Part shown: piece by piece, positions 19,105-32,200 of the stretch
Layout of the letters: each line of letters opens with the position of its first letter
Position numbering within the stretch: the stretch's first letter is position 1
Source of the DNA: Nautilus pompilius
Lineage: Eukaryota; Mollusca; Cephalopoda; Nautilida; Nautilidae
Length of the DNA: 64,000 bases
Reading direction: 5' to 3'
NCBI GenBank assembly: GCA_018389105.1
Contig: JACATO010000334.1
Coordinates: 1,054,001 to 1,118,000, forward strand
The notes under the pieces: model-generated
Told to the model about the DNA's origin: nothing
Seen by the model: only the letters and a program-made list of their open reading frames with translations
The model's database searches: none
Program-made: the position numbers and the translations under genes

Positions 19105-19513
19105 CTCTCTCTCTGTACTGACGTCATCTATCTCTTTGCATTGACGTTATGTCTCTTGCTCTGTACTGACGTCATCTATCTCTTTGCATTGACGTTATGT
19201 CTCTTGCTCTGTACTGACGTCATATATCTCTCTGTATTGACGTTATGTCTCTTGATCTGTACTGACGTCATATATCTCTCCGTATTGACGTCATGTTCCT
19301 CTCTCTTTCTCTTTTTGTACTGACGTCATATATCTCTCTGCATTGACGTTATGTCTCTTGATCTGTACTGACGTCATATATCTTTCTGTATTGACGTCAT
19401 GTCCCTCTCTCTTTCTGTACTGACGTCATATATCTCTCTGTATTGACGTCATGTCCCTCTCTCTTTCTGTACTGACGTCATATATCTCTCTGTATTGACG
19501 TCATGTCCCTCTC
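19105..19513. repeat. minisatellite of 23-29 bp units, each with a TGACGT core
   Basis: Sixteen occurrences of TGACGT are spaced regularly. Twelve are the full palindrome TGACGTCA, the consensus ATF/CREB site, and four are TGACGTTA. Units alternate between a 'tctgtactgacgtcatat' type and a 'tctgtattgacgtcatgt' type, forming higher-order units of about 48-58 bp. Open frames across it are by-products of the repeat. Confidence 0.92.
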
Positions 19514-19970
19514 CAAATGCAAATACTGGTCTGCTGACTTTTGCCTTCGTTTATTCTACCCCCCCTGCTTCTTTGATTCTGCCTAAATTATCCATTATCG
19601 TGACATATAAATTACTAAAGTTATCCCCACTTACGTGAAAAAACTTGCATACTTGTACAACAATTTTTTTTTTTTTTAAAGAGCAACGGCAATAGTTTTT
19701 GTTTTTTTTTTTTAAATGCGCTACGTATATGACTGATTACAAGAAAAAGAAAAACCAGAGATACGATATCGGAAATAAATCTCACCGAGAAACCTTGAAG
19801 GAGCGCGCACCCTGCTGGCTAGTAGCAGCTTAGCTCGACGTAGATAATTGAGAATACTAAATAAACCGACCTTTGGACTTTCCTTGTTGACAATTATTGG
19901 GCACAAATACCATCCGTCAAAATACATCAGATCCCCTTTTTTATCACACAGAAGGGCCTGGTTCACTAAG

Positions 19971-19992
19971 TTTATTATTATTATTATTATTA

Positions 19993-20024
<32 letters not shown>
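19971..20024. repeat. (TTA)n microsatellite
   Basis: An ATT/TTA triplet array of about 54 bp, with one interruption (TATATT). Confidence 0.9.
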
Positions 20025-20026
<2 letters not shown>

Positions 20027-23000
20027 AGAGGGTCAATTAGCATCCATATTGCCCAGAAAACATGATGCTCTAGAAACCCAGCCACACACGTATATATATC
20101 GTGATATGATTTACGACAAAGTTGGATGTGTTTTAAATGCTGCTTCTCTAAGCAATATATGAACGAAAAAGTAAGGACCAAAGGAAGGTAACTGTCATTT
20201 TTGAAGACGAATATGAATTTTCTTCAGAACACAATGGGATTTGAGAAGGTCGGATGAAGAGACAGGCTGCCTAACATTTATAACAGTGAAAAAGTCAGGG
20301 TTATCCAAACTTACATCTTTTAAAATAAATGCCTTTTGTTTCGTTTCTGTTCTCGAAACTGGATTATTCTTTATTAGCTGTTCTCGCGCACATGCATAAA
20401 ACACGAGCAGACGACGTGACTTGGGTGAATCAGCTCAGAGTGTCAGGTATAAATCTCTCTCACCTCTGCTTTGTGAGAAGAGAAAGGTTAGTGAGACATG
20501 AGACAGAGTCCTACGACAATTTAAACGAGCGCTGGGGCAGAATATTAATATGTGGGTGTGTGTGATATATATAATGCATGATGTTTTTTGTTTGATGATC
20601 TTATTTTCCTATTTATGCAGCGAAAGTAGTGGTGACAATAAAACAATCGAAGTCTCATCACAATAGTCTTTGTTAAGAACATTACTACACATTCCTGGTG
20701 TTTTTTTATGGAATACTTTTATACAGTACAGAATTTCGTGAACTAGTGAATATATATAGTTCCAAACAATGCGACTTCCTTTGAAAGTAAGAGTAATTAT
20801 ATGAAGACACCTATGACTTCCTCGTAAAAGTATTATCATTACCGAGCTTGTTGTTGTTGTTTTTTTTTTGTATTTCACCAAGACACAACCAGTACAACAG
20901 ATAGCCCCACTGGGGGGTCGTCGTCTGCCAGCAGGGTTCACGCAGTCGACTGATAACAACCCGATAACCTACTGACTGCGCGGACGCTGTAATCTTCACC
21001 AACGTCGTTCTTTCTAGCGCCATCTTGCGACTGACCCAGTGCGAGCGGTAGGTGGTCATGTGACGTATCTGCTGACTATCTTCGCGGATTTTAACGCGCA
21101 ATCGGTGTCGGCTACATCACACCCTTGAATAAGAGGCCATATCAAAATGGATGTGTTTCGCTGTTGTTGTTGTTGTTGTTGTACACATCATGTGACTTTT
21201 TAGACTTCGTCATGCAGCAGTACTTAAGACCCAGCAGTGAACCCACCCACACATAACGGCAGCCGTAACAAATAAGCTGGCAAAATGTACCCGAAAATTC
21301 CGAAACCCCTAAATTTGTTATTCCCCTATTTAGAATTGTACCCCCGGTGATTTATCGTCCTTCAGGCATACTAACAAAACAAGCGGGCCATTACCCCCTC
21401 GTGTGTCCGCATCTCTCACTCTCCGTGTACTCGTTCCCAGCTTTGCCGTGACCTCGTATTTTGTGGTAACCTCGGATCCCTAACGACATGCGCCATTTCA
21501 TGTTTTTGTCGTTGTATACAATGTGCGCTGCCATAATAATTATGCAACCCGTCTTTACAGCGCGTAAGGTTCCTTCTACCCGGTTTGACGGCGAACCAAC
21601 GAGATTTGATATCAGATCCGGGTTTCCCAGTGTTCCAGGCGAGAGCCCCATCTTTAATTGTTGCATTTCTGGCGAGGTGTGAACGGGTTGCTCCCGGGGA
21701 TTCGAGAGGTACTCAGGGAAGACGATGGATGCGTTGATTCCTCTTCCAGACTGATCACACGAGAGGAGTGGTTAAAAAAAAAGTGCCGTCCACTTGAAGA
21801 ATATGTGCGTCGGATCTCAGCGGAATTTGTAAATAAAACCTTGGAAGATATGTCTTTAAGATGGCAGTTATCTAAAAGGATTGAAACGCCCTCCGACGGG
21901 CCCTCACTCTGTCCCTTTATTTTTTTTTTACATCCCAGATTGCATCCAACAGCACGTCACGCCCACCTACAGCCTGACTGTGAGCTGAAGATACTAGGGC
22001 TAAAACTCTCTCCAATACAAGGGCCAACCTCTAGACACGATTTTCCTGAAATGGACTCGTTGGAGAAGGGTACAGTGATGGCCTTTCCAAGTGTTTTCTG
22101 ACCGGACCTTTCTCTGTGTTCTATTCCTGTTGCGCAGGTGCTTCTTTCTAGCCATCCGTGTCAGTGGAGATGGAACCGGACCGTTCTTTTCGGCTCATTT
22201 CTGTAGTAAGGGCGATGTCAGCAAGAGATCATTATTATCATTGTTACCATATCCCTATTTTATTTGTGGGCGACCACATACATGCCTTCAAGCGAGCAGG
22301 GTGGTGTCTTAAACACGACGAGATCTCTCGAGAGTCAGTCGATCAACTGATCAGGGTAAATCTGGCAGGTGTTCCCGGCCCGGAAGACGATAGGACGACC
22401 TCCTCCTCCTCCCGAGCTCTTTTCAACATTTCAATTTGTTTGTTTGTTTTTTTCCCCTCTCGATAAAACAGAGATTGCCACTGCACAAAATCCAGCTTCG
22501 CATTGCGGGGGGGGGGGCCCGAAACTCTCGACTGAGACGACATGAAGTAATTTCGTCGACGAAATATTCGGTTCGATTTCATTAAAAAAAATTCAAATAT
22601 GAAAACGAGGCCGGGTTCCAGGAGACTGTCTGATTAACATAAAAAAATAAAAAAAATAAGGTCGCTCCGCGCCGTAAAGAGGTCGCCGAGACTCCTCCAT
22701 CGCAGATGGCCCCTCTGGAAAACCTCACAAAAAAAAAACATCCTGTTGACTGAATAATGATGCCGAACAAGTAAGGCCGGTATGACCGGAATGTCTGTCT
22801 CGCCGCCAACAGCCTTTCTCGTTCGAATGGCGGCGATCGCCCGGAACAGCTGGGGGTCTCTCTCTCTCTCTAACCTGGCAGTCGCGGAAGGCGCTGGTGG
22901 GCGAAGTGATCGAGTCGTGTCGCACCTGCCGAAAACGACGAGATAAATTCCAGAAAATCTCTTGTCGAAGCCGTAGAAGCTCCTCCACCTCCCCCACACA

Positions 23001-26000
23001 CAGCCCCCACCAGCCCCTTCAGCAGACTTTTTCTATCAACAGCTAAAAAAAAAAACAAAGTTTCGTTCGGATTTATCAGGGTCGCGCCCGAGAGAAGTAA
23101 AATACAATGACAGGGGTGTGCGTGAGTATCTCTAAAGAATCGTTAGTTTGCCGTGCAGCACAGTGTGAATATTCTCCACGAAAGACTGGTAATTGAGCAA
23201 AAATCGAAAATCCCCCTTTCTCTTCCAGCAATACGCTCGCCAATCACACAGAAACCACCGATATCAAGCCTAATAAGCCAGCCAGTCGTTCTCCGGTGGT
23301 AACTAATAACACAGGCGTCAACGATTGGGGGGGGGGCGTCCATATTATCAAAGGGCTATGGTGTCCATATTACCCTCGCCTCTATATGAGACGTGCGTCA
23401 ATGGTACTCTTATGTTCACATTACCACCTCGAGACTATTACGTTATCCACGTGACCATGTTCATATGCAACCCCCCCAAACCTTAGACGTTTACCCAAGT
23501 GTGAAGTCGTTCGAACGTCATAATTGATTGATGTGTAAACATATCAGCTTCGACGTCATGCAGTGGGACGGGACGAACATTGTGAGGGACTACTATACGA
23601 AAACGACTTATTTTTGTTGTTGTTTTCCATCACCGGAACCTATTCGCTCGCTCTCCTCTATTTATCTACTTTAAATTGTCTGCTGTTCTTTCCTTTTTTG
23701 TTTGCTTCTTACCCGTTTATTTTTAACGGCTTCAGCAGAGAAAAACAGCTCAGATATCAAAAGGGGTCATATGTATACACACAGTTTTTATTGGGATTAG
23801 TTATCGACTCTCGGATCATCAGCGGCGGCTGCTGACCGCATTTCTGCAGGTCATGAGCTGTGCCTTTACCGTTTAAATGCGACCTCCCCCCTCTCTCGGC
23901 CGACTTAATCGGTGAAAGAAGGAAAGCAAAGAGGCGTAACGTCCGTTTATTTACTCGTTTAGCCCTAGCAGCCCCAAAGAGAAGGCTGCCCGCCCATGCA
24001 TAGATCCGGTCAACGTGGAAAACGAACGCGATTGTGCTTGAAGACGGACTGGTACTCCTTCGTGAAGCTAGATCGCTCTTCTCACCCCTCCACTCCCGGG
24101 AGTGATGGTGGCAAGAACCCTGCCATATTATTAAATCAGTCTCTGACGATACCTTGGCTGCCGCGAAACGATGAGTTTTACCTGTCGAGAGCCGAAATTT
24201 TCCGGTTTCTGCTAAAGTATTGATGCCATGTAAACGTTACGAGGTTTAAAAATTCCGGGGCTTGACTGGGTGACAATATTTACAGAGAACAAGAGGGGGG
24301 GGAGATTTAAAGTTGATGAATCTGTAGACATCAGTTGGAAGGATTTGAATATCTGGAAATTAACAAGATGAGCTTGAGTGATTATCTTAATTGCTGTTTA
24401 GATCATAGCCTTACCTTCACTTACTTTTGGCTATCAGGGTAGTCATCAGTTAGTTCTTAAAATCTTTAACCGTTATCTGAAAGTCTTTAAAAAAACATCT
24501 TTAGCGCGCACAACGTGAAATACAACAACAAGCAATAAAGGCAAGGTTGAGTTGGGCGAATAAGCCATTTCAAAAGAAAAAGAGGGAACAAAAGACAGGT
24601 GAGGTGGATGCCGACGTAACGAACGGATGGACAGGAGAACATTAGCGGGGAGTTTCGGTAACAAGTCTTTTCAGTTTTGAGTGTCTATTTTTAGAAGTCA
24701 CCGTTTGATGAATCGCTGAACTCTGCTAATGAACTTCCTTAATTTACACTATTCATCAAGACGAGTTTTGTAATAAGTCTCTCCTACATAATTAATTTCA
24801 AAAGAATTCCAGTGAATTTTAAAAGCACGTCGGAGGATTTTATCGCTCTCTTGTCAAGAAAACCACAAAACGACTTAATTTGCCTCATGGTGTTGTATGG
24901 CGTTCATATGGATTCTGGCTTGTCAGCTTATACCACGAATTTAGGAGAGCTCAAGAACACAAGATGACGGGCGGTCTGCCAAGTATCGAAATGAAAATGT
25001 TTGATTAATTGCTTTATGCACGCATTTGATAATCTGTGATCATCAAGTAAAACACTGAAACGGAATCATAAATATAGCAGTAAAACTGTGTAGACTTCAG
25101 AGTCCCTTATGTAATTAATAAATTAATCAGACGCTAAGGTAAAGAGGAGGAGGAGGATAATCAGGGAGGAAAACAAATGGGAAAGAGAGTCGGGAGTTTT
25201 CTGTCCCTGCTGCCTGGTCGGCGGGACGCAGATTTGACTTTAATGACAGCAAACCTGCATCAGCGTCAGTGATGAAAAGGAGGCTGAGAAGCAGTATTAC
25301 GTCAATTTAAACACACTATTCCATACGATCTATCCACAAAGCCTGTTCATTCATACCTCCGTCAAAGCCCCTCCCAAAACAAGAGTTTGTGAAATTTAGA
25401 TTATTTTTAATACATATTTTATTAATTAAAAAAGTATGTAAATAATTCGGTGTTTATTTCCCAGCTCTACCACAGTAAAAGTCGTACAGCGTTTAATAGA
25501 TTAAAGAGATAGAGGGAGAGAGAGAGAGGGGGTAAGTAAACACGATGGAAACAATCAAATCTGAAGCAAAGTCGATGTTTTTCTTCCGCAATAGGCGATC
25601 TCTGCTCGGTAAACAGATGTGCAGACTCTGCTATCTATATATGGCTTGTTTACCAATCGATGCACTAATCCAGGTGTTAGTGACCGCGAGAAAGAAGACG
25701 TCAACAACAACGCTGTTTGAGAGACAGGGTTGGCAAAATATAAGTTGTCATTTCGTCAAAACAATATAACGAGCACGTGGCTATCAAATTGCAAGAGAAA
25801 CAGGAAATGACCACGTCATCAACATTTGGGAGATGTAGCCTTGAGGGGAGAAAAACAGGGGAGATTGATGTAATGTGTAGGAAAGCAACAGATGAGTTAG
25901 TTTTTTAAACAAACAGGAACTGGGAGATTTTGTTTGCTTAGTATTTTTTTTTTAATCCAAAGAAACTAATATTTCAGGCGGATTCCAAGGATATTATCTG

Positions 26001-29000
26001 TCAGCAATTAAGATACTGGTCTTGGACGGTGCTGTTTTCATATAACTTGAAGTTATTGATGTTGATCGTGTTTACTTACTATGTAGAGTGATGTAAAATA
26101 AGGTAATTTGCCCCCGAACCCCAACAATGCGAAATAATGTTCCTTATTTCCCTTATGGTAACTAATGCATCATATTTAAATACATAAACAAACAAACACA
26201 AACGCGTAAACAAGCAGAGAGAGGGGGAGAGAGAGAGAGAGATACATGAATCAGAGATAAAAAAAGAAGTTGCTAGGTAATGTTTTAAAATTGAAATTTA
26301 AGCAACAAATAGAGAAAGAAAAACTTTTAAACTTCTCTTTTCTTCTTTTTCTGGCGTTTTGCATGTATACTGAGATGATCCAGATCCATCCATTTTTGCT
26401 CTTTTTGTTTGGTATTTGATTTTACAGCGTTTGTTCGGACTGTGAAATTACTTTTGGCTTCTTCCGTTTTCCGAATCCGGTAATTATATGAAACCGGGGG
26501 GGGGGGAGTTTTACGGGTTATTCGAAAAACAGGAACAACAGAGATAGCGTGGGGGGGTTGTATCAAAAGAAGCAAATTATTAGGAAAACAACTATGATAT
26601 AGGTTTTTTTTTTCTTTCTTCTTCTTTTTCTATTTAATGCTGGAGTCAGCTGACGATGCCCACTCAAGACCGCATCAATCACATATTATCTTTAAAAATA
26701 GCGCCCCAAATTCTACTAATTCGCTTTCTAAAATGTATTGTTTTCTTTGGAAAGCAACAAGGGGAGGGGCTTCCTATTTAAACGGAGGGGGGGTCGTAAA
26801 AGGAACACGGAATAAAGAAGTGCGAGCAGAAAGCAAACGTTAAACCCCTGACTATTTAAGTTGGATTTTTGCTCTCGGTTACGGCCAGTCTACAGAACAA
26901 GAAGGAAAGAAAGTGACACAATTGGAAAGTAGATCCCCCCCACTTCCCTCCGGTCTAACGAGTCTTGACCCAGATATCGGTGTAACGAAAAACATCCCCT
27001 GTTGTTGTTCTGGTTGAACTGCATTCACTAAGTAAACAGCTTAGTCTGTGTCGGGTTCAAGTGTTTGGTGTTTATGATCGATTTAATTCCAGATGCTTCG
27101 GGAGAAGGGAAGGCTAAAGGCAAACAAAAGATATTCTGGAAAGGGTTGTTTGGTTCGCCTCGATTGTTAGATTTTTGCTTCCATTCCTGCCCAGACCAAC
27201 CCCACCCAGGGTCGGTCGGGACACACCCCCTCCCTCCCCTGTCTTCTCGATGGATGCTTCCAGGTTAACCGGTTTTTTGCTGTTCATGTGTAAGGTATAC
27301 TTCAGTACCGGACGACGGGAGATGTGTCGGTAATGACAGCAGACGCGGGGCACTATGGGACACAGATAGGTGGGAGATGGCGATAGACGGCTAACGGATG
27401 CACGTGTGCTTAACCAAAACAATTTCCACGACAAAGAAGTCGGTAGATTTGGAGGAAGTCGAGCATAAAAACCGAAGACTGCTGCCGCCTTCACGTCGTG
27501 GATTCCGCTCTGAAGAGTCTGTCGTTAACAGGCAGCGACAGCAATGGGGAACCGTGGTTCTTCACGCCACGTCTACCACTTTCGCTCAGCATTCTGTTGC
27601 CTCTGCAAAATACTTCACCTTAACCCTGTTTCCAATACTTGTACAGTAGCCTCCCCTTACCTCTGATTTCTCACATTCTCCCCTTCATTTGTGCCCAGAA
27701 CCTTAATGCTCCTCCCTGTTAATCACGGGGTTCTGTAACTATTTACCGACGATATAAAACGAGGGTTACAGCTTACACATTTACTCTGTTTGTTTGGAAG
27801 TCAGTGGTAGCGATACCATCAATTCTGTGCAGGAGAGCCCACGCCCACCATTGTCTCCATCAGCACGGATGCCACACAGAAAAACAATACCTATTAGTTT
27901 CTCGTCCACATTTTTTAAAATTATTTTAAAATTTGTATATCTATCTGAGAGAATTCTCGTTCTCTACACGGGTCTTGGAGCAGCCGGCCTGCTGTTAATG
28001 GACGCGAATCTCGCCAACGGTAGGCGAATGGATGACGACGCACCGGTCGATCGATACCTCGAACGGTCCGTGACTCACCCATCGGCTGGCGGGAGATCGC
28101 CATGGAAATGGGCGATACCGCCACGTGTGTAGGTAAACAAGCAGAACAGTTACCGGAAATAGCTTGTTGACGAATTGGGAGGGCGAGCGGCTCTCGACGT
28201 GGCAGGGAGATCGAGAGGAAAGCGGGACCAGTCGCTTTGAACTCGGTGTTGATCGAGTATTTTAACGTCGGAGGCGTCGTCCGCCCACCCGTGCGCGAGC
28301 ATTCCGACCGGTGCTAGCGTTAAGGCGGAACAGCCGGATTAGTCTGGTTAGCCACGCCAGCACACTCGGCTGCCCTCTCTGATCAACGACAAGAACAAGA
28401 CGCAATTGTCGATGTATAAACGGAAAACTTATCCGTTTAAATTTCGTATTACGCCCTGCCCATCCTTACACGCACTGAGCGAATAGATAAAGGGCCGGAC
28501 ACCGGAAGCGATCAGGTGCTTGGCGGTCGGTGCTCTAGCTCGCCCCGTACTCTGTGAATACATCTGAACGGCAGTTTGGAACACCTGGGAACAAGCCAGC
28601 TGGAACCAAAAGGAAAGGTTGCAGCAATACATAACGCTAGTTGGATAAAAGTTTATATATTATATCCAAGGAGTTCTTGTAAGGAAGGTTTGTCGAAATA
28701 AAGTGTCGTTTAGGACTCATTATAATCAGCATCGGATTGGCCGCCTCGAGAAAGACGCTGACAAACTCGCGGTGAAGACTACTTCGGCCTTTCGGTGAGG
28801 AACGGATCAATTGGGGTGACCGAGTTCGGCGTGAAGGCCACTGAGAGAATTCGCTTGAAGCAGAAGCGAATGAGAGAGGGGGTGTGTGGATGGTGAAACA
28901 GAACGAGCGCGGAATCGTGGGATGCGAGACATTCAGAGGATCAGCTATAAATTAAATATGACGCTCGAACTTTAGGTTACCGAGAAATGCCTGCTGGTAG

Positions 29001-30348
29001 ACGATGAAGCATTCAATACGGCATAACGGATCAAGTGAACTTTTTAAAAGTACAATGGCTAAAGAAAATAAAGGTGAATGCCCTCCAAGAGAATGAAGTG
29101 AGAAGGTATCCGTCCAAACAGTCCAGTCGCAGAGATTATATTCCATTTTCAGTCTGCCGATCGCAACCGTATGGACAACGGTCGGTTTAGAATGTGAAGG
29201 TTACGTCACATCCTGATATCGGGGTTAAGTTGACCCTGGATGGATGTTCGTAATGTTTTTTTTCGATTACCTACAAATGATTACGCTATGGCTACGGATA
29301 TTAATCAGTCGTTTAATGCTTCTCTTTTACTTCTTTTTATTTCAACCGATTGACATATTCGATGGCTCCCTTCACTTTTGCCGACAATTCTGAAAGAGGG
29401 GATTAACGCTTTAAGTTACGTAAGGGCCACAAGCCTGCACCAGTTCCAATCCATACAACTACCGTTCGTTCAGGTTTCAGTATCAAAACCAGCAAATGCG
29501 TATAAAACCAATGGGATATTTCTATATGGACACTTCGGAGACCGTCATCTCGTGTTTATAAATTCTTGATAAGTGAGAGAGAAAAGAACAGATATTGTTT
29601 GTGGTTTTCTAGAATATAGCGTCCCATACAGACCGTAAGACCGTATTCCCCAGACCAGAAATGGAAAAAGAAGTTGGTAAAACTGCGTTGCCTCTTATGG
29701 TTCGAAGGTTACCCAATTGTTGTTATGGCTGGCGCGCCAATCGTCTTGTCTAGGAGGAACAGTCACCGCTGGACCAATCAAGTCCAAGACCAAAACTTTG
29801 GCTGCGCTTACGCGTGTCTTAGACATTCGTTCTTTGCTTGAGTCACTTGTGCTTCTTGCTAGCGTATTTTGAGCCACAACAGTCGTAAAAAGCCCGTGAG
29901 TGACGTCACCAGGAGGAGAATGGGTGACCTTGAGCCTCTATTCTAAGTTACCAACCCCACAGTTCAGTAGCACGTGTTTCTGAGTTATAGAGCAGCTGGA
30001 GGACATTTTGGTCCTCTTTCAACCGAGGAAACGATGCGGGGATGGAAGAGGCGAGAGGAAGACCTAACGAAAACAGAAAAGAGCAAGAAGCACAATTTTC
30101 GGGGCCATGCTGCAAAATTGGATAATAGATCGCGGGAAAAGTAGAATTTCTGTATCTACCAAAATGATTGTATGGGAAGCGAGATGAGTAGCAGTAGCAA
30201 GCGCCATTACTGACTTTTCTGGAACAACATCTCGGTGCTAGAGATTAATGAAAGGGCACAGCCTAGGTGCTGGCCTGACTCGGTTCCGGAATGGTAAACG
30301 TCAGTATTAAACATGTGCACCGAGATATGGCCCGGCATAAGCGGTCTG

Positions 30349-30390
30349 ATAATAATAATAATAATAATAATAATATATAATAATAACTTA
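30349..30390. repeat. (ATA)n microsatellite
   Basis: An ATA/AAT triplet array of about 40 bp, with one TATATA interruption. Confidence 0.85.
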
Positions 30391-31239
30391 TTATTTCAAG
30401 TTTAGTCGGGAAAAAATTGAGTTCGGGTTAAATCTATTTTAGATTTCTTTTTCAAAAGTTAATCATGAACGCGAGCCCCCATTTCCAGTTATTTCGTTTA
30501 AGTGATTAACCACGACCTCCATAAAGCACAACGGTCCAAGAATCTAGAATTACTAATCTCAAGATTAACGCCATATTCGAGTTGCGGTTCTCTATTTTCC
30601 GCACACACACACACACACACCTGTCCGTACATAGTTAAGATCTGTCTCGATATTTAGAACCTGGGTGCTAATAATAATACACAGTTTTACCATCTGTCGA
30701 GCCGCCGTATTAAACTTATTTGAGACGCCTCATTACATTTGTAAAAAAAAAAAGATTTTTTAAATCCCAGTGAATGCGCCCAGATCAGTTGTTTTTTTTT
30801 TAGATGTCGTCTGCTCGCAAACGGAAAAACGAGGGATACCAATGAACCATTAAAGAATGGGGGCGGAACTCTTTTGATTTACCTACAAAAAAAGCTGTGA
30901 CAGGTAAACCGAGTGCATTCGATCGATATTGGGGGTCTAAGAATGTTGCCGACGCGCACGTTTTTAGTTGGTGGAGAAACAAACTCCCGTGTACACAAGT
31001 TCACCGAGTGTTGGAAGGTGTATAAATAAATATATAATCTATCGCACCGAGCAGACGATCGCCGGTCTCGTGCACTCGACTACACAGGGGCAATAACGTG
31101 GCTCTCGCTGTCCCGAAGAAAGGAAATAGGTGTTGTGAATAACGATATTGTGGAAACTTCTTTTATAAACCCCGGAACTTTCCAGTAATTAATTCCGCTT
31201 ATTAATATATCTATTACAGAATCTAGAAAACAACGACAA

Positions 31240-32200
31240 AACTTTTAGGATTTTAGCTTATTTCTAATTATGACCTCTGGTAGACAGCCAGGAAAGTCGG
31301 TTTCTGTCCATACGCTCAAAAATCCCCAATTATTTTAAAACTCTATTAGGTCTCCTCTTAAACATCTACAAATCAAACTTAATAAATCTGATCATCCCCC
31401 CCCCCAAGTCGTTCAGTGCGTCTCAAATGTGAGAGACCCGGAAACATTCTAGTAAATTTCTGTCAAATAAATCAATATACTTTCCCAAATAAGGACTCCA
31501 CGCCTGCACAGCATGTTACAGATGAGGTCAAACCGCTGCTTCTTTATGCTTGATACCACGGTTAGTTACTCCCAACATGTTATTTGTTTTGTTCATCCGA
31601 AATGCATTTCTTTCTCTTCACATTAGAGATTTTGGCTAACAATCATTTAGTGTCACCCATATTACGATTTAATTTTTTTTTCTACTGGCTATTTAGATAG
31701 TATTAATTTTTTAAAAGAATTTATCTCAATTTATTAAATTGGTTAGTTAAGTGGAAAATAATTCAAATTTATCCGGAAAAAAAATATATATATATCTTGT
31801 TCAGTTATATATATATATATTTATCAGCATCTGTAAAACTGTAATTTTAAATACGTAGTACACTAGCGATATCATTTATGTAAACATTGGTAGAACCAAA
31901 AGCGATCCCTGTAGTACGCCAGTACAATTTTTGACACGACTGATTTAATAAACGTTCCAAAAAGTCCTAGATTTTGTCAGGCAAGATTCTTTTTTGTTGT
32001 TGTTGTTGTGGCTTGAAGCCCATGTTTTTAAATCTCTTAAAATATTACTTTGACAAGTTGATTTTGTAAACTTAATAAAGAATTCTAAAACCCGCGCAAG
32101 ACTGGTTTTGTAATTGCAGGGATCATCTTCATAGGCCCCCCCGTCTGCAACATTTGTAGCTTTCCAACCGTTGGGCGGGAAGACCGTTCTGTAATAATGA
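31240..32200 (-). pseudogene. degenerate non-LTR retrotransposon (LINE) reverse transcriptase
   Basis: Read on the minus strand, fragments keep the order of a CR1/Jockey-like reverse transcriptase: CNYKTSLARVLEFFIKF near 32.1 kb (the NYRPISL block), GVLQGSLLVLP near 31.9 kb (the GVPQGSVLGPLLF block), and near 31.5-31.35 kb a C-terminal thumb-like region including SPYLGKYIDL-like and FKRRPNRVLK-like fragments. Frameshifts and stops are abundant. No 5' region or poly(A) end is preserved. The clade is a guess. Confidence 0.6.

Larger units (their letters stand above)
19514..31239. other. gene-poor region with moderate CpG, no confident gene
   Basis: This holds microsatellites, T-runs and unique sequence of mixed composition. 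The longest open frame, 21658-22101 (+, 147 codons), has no recognised domain and is within chance expectation for this amount of sequence. A possible start-codon exon sits at 21023 (-) (ATGGCG with an AAG Kozak, then a possible donor gtaggt), without partners. A CpG-richer block at 27.95-28.6 kb could be a promoter or enhancer. No rRNA, tRNA or known microRNA was recognised. Confidence 0.35.

Noticed and set aside
19054..19323. Plus-strand open frame with repeated LFALTLCLL and LSVLTLCLL units
   Set aside because: It is the translation of the TGACGT minisatellite, not a membrane protein.
21658..22101. Plus-strand open frame of 147 codons with a charged helical stretch (EEWLKKKCRPLEEYVRR)
   Set aside because: No family is recognised, there is no splice or poly(A) context, and an open frame of this length is within chance for 64 kb read in six frames.
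27114..27494. Minus-strand open frame of 126 codons
   Set aside because: Composition and lack of splice sites or motifs indicate a chance frame in moderately GC-rich DNA.
29695..29877. Minus-strand frame beginning AQNTLARSTSDSSKERMSKTR with a possible donor gtaagc inside
   Set aside because: The start is GTG rather than ATG, and no partner exons could be found in phase.
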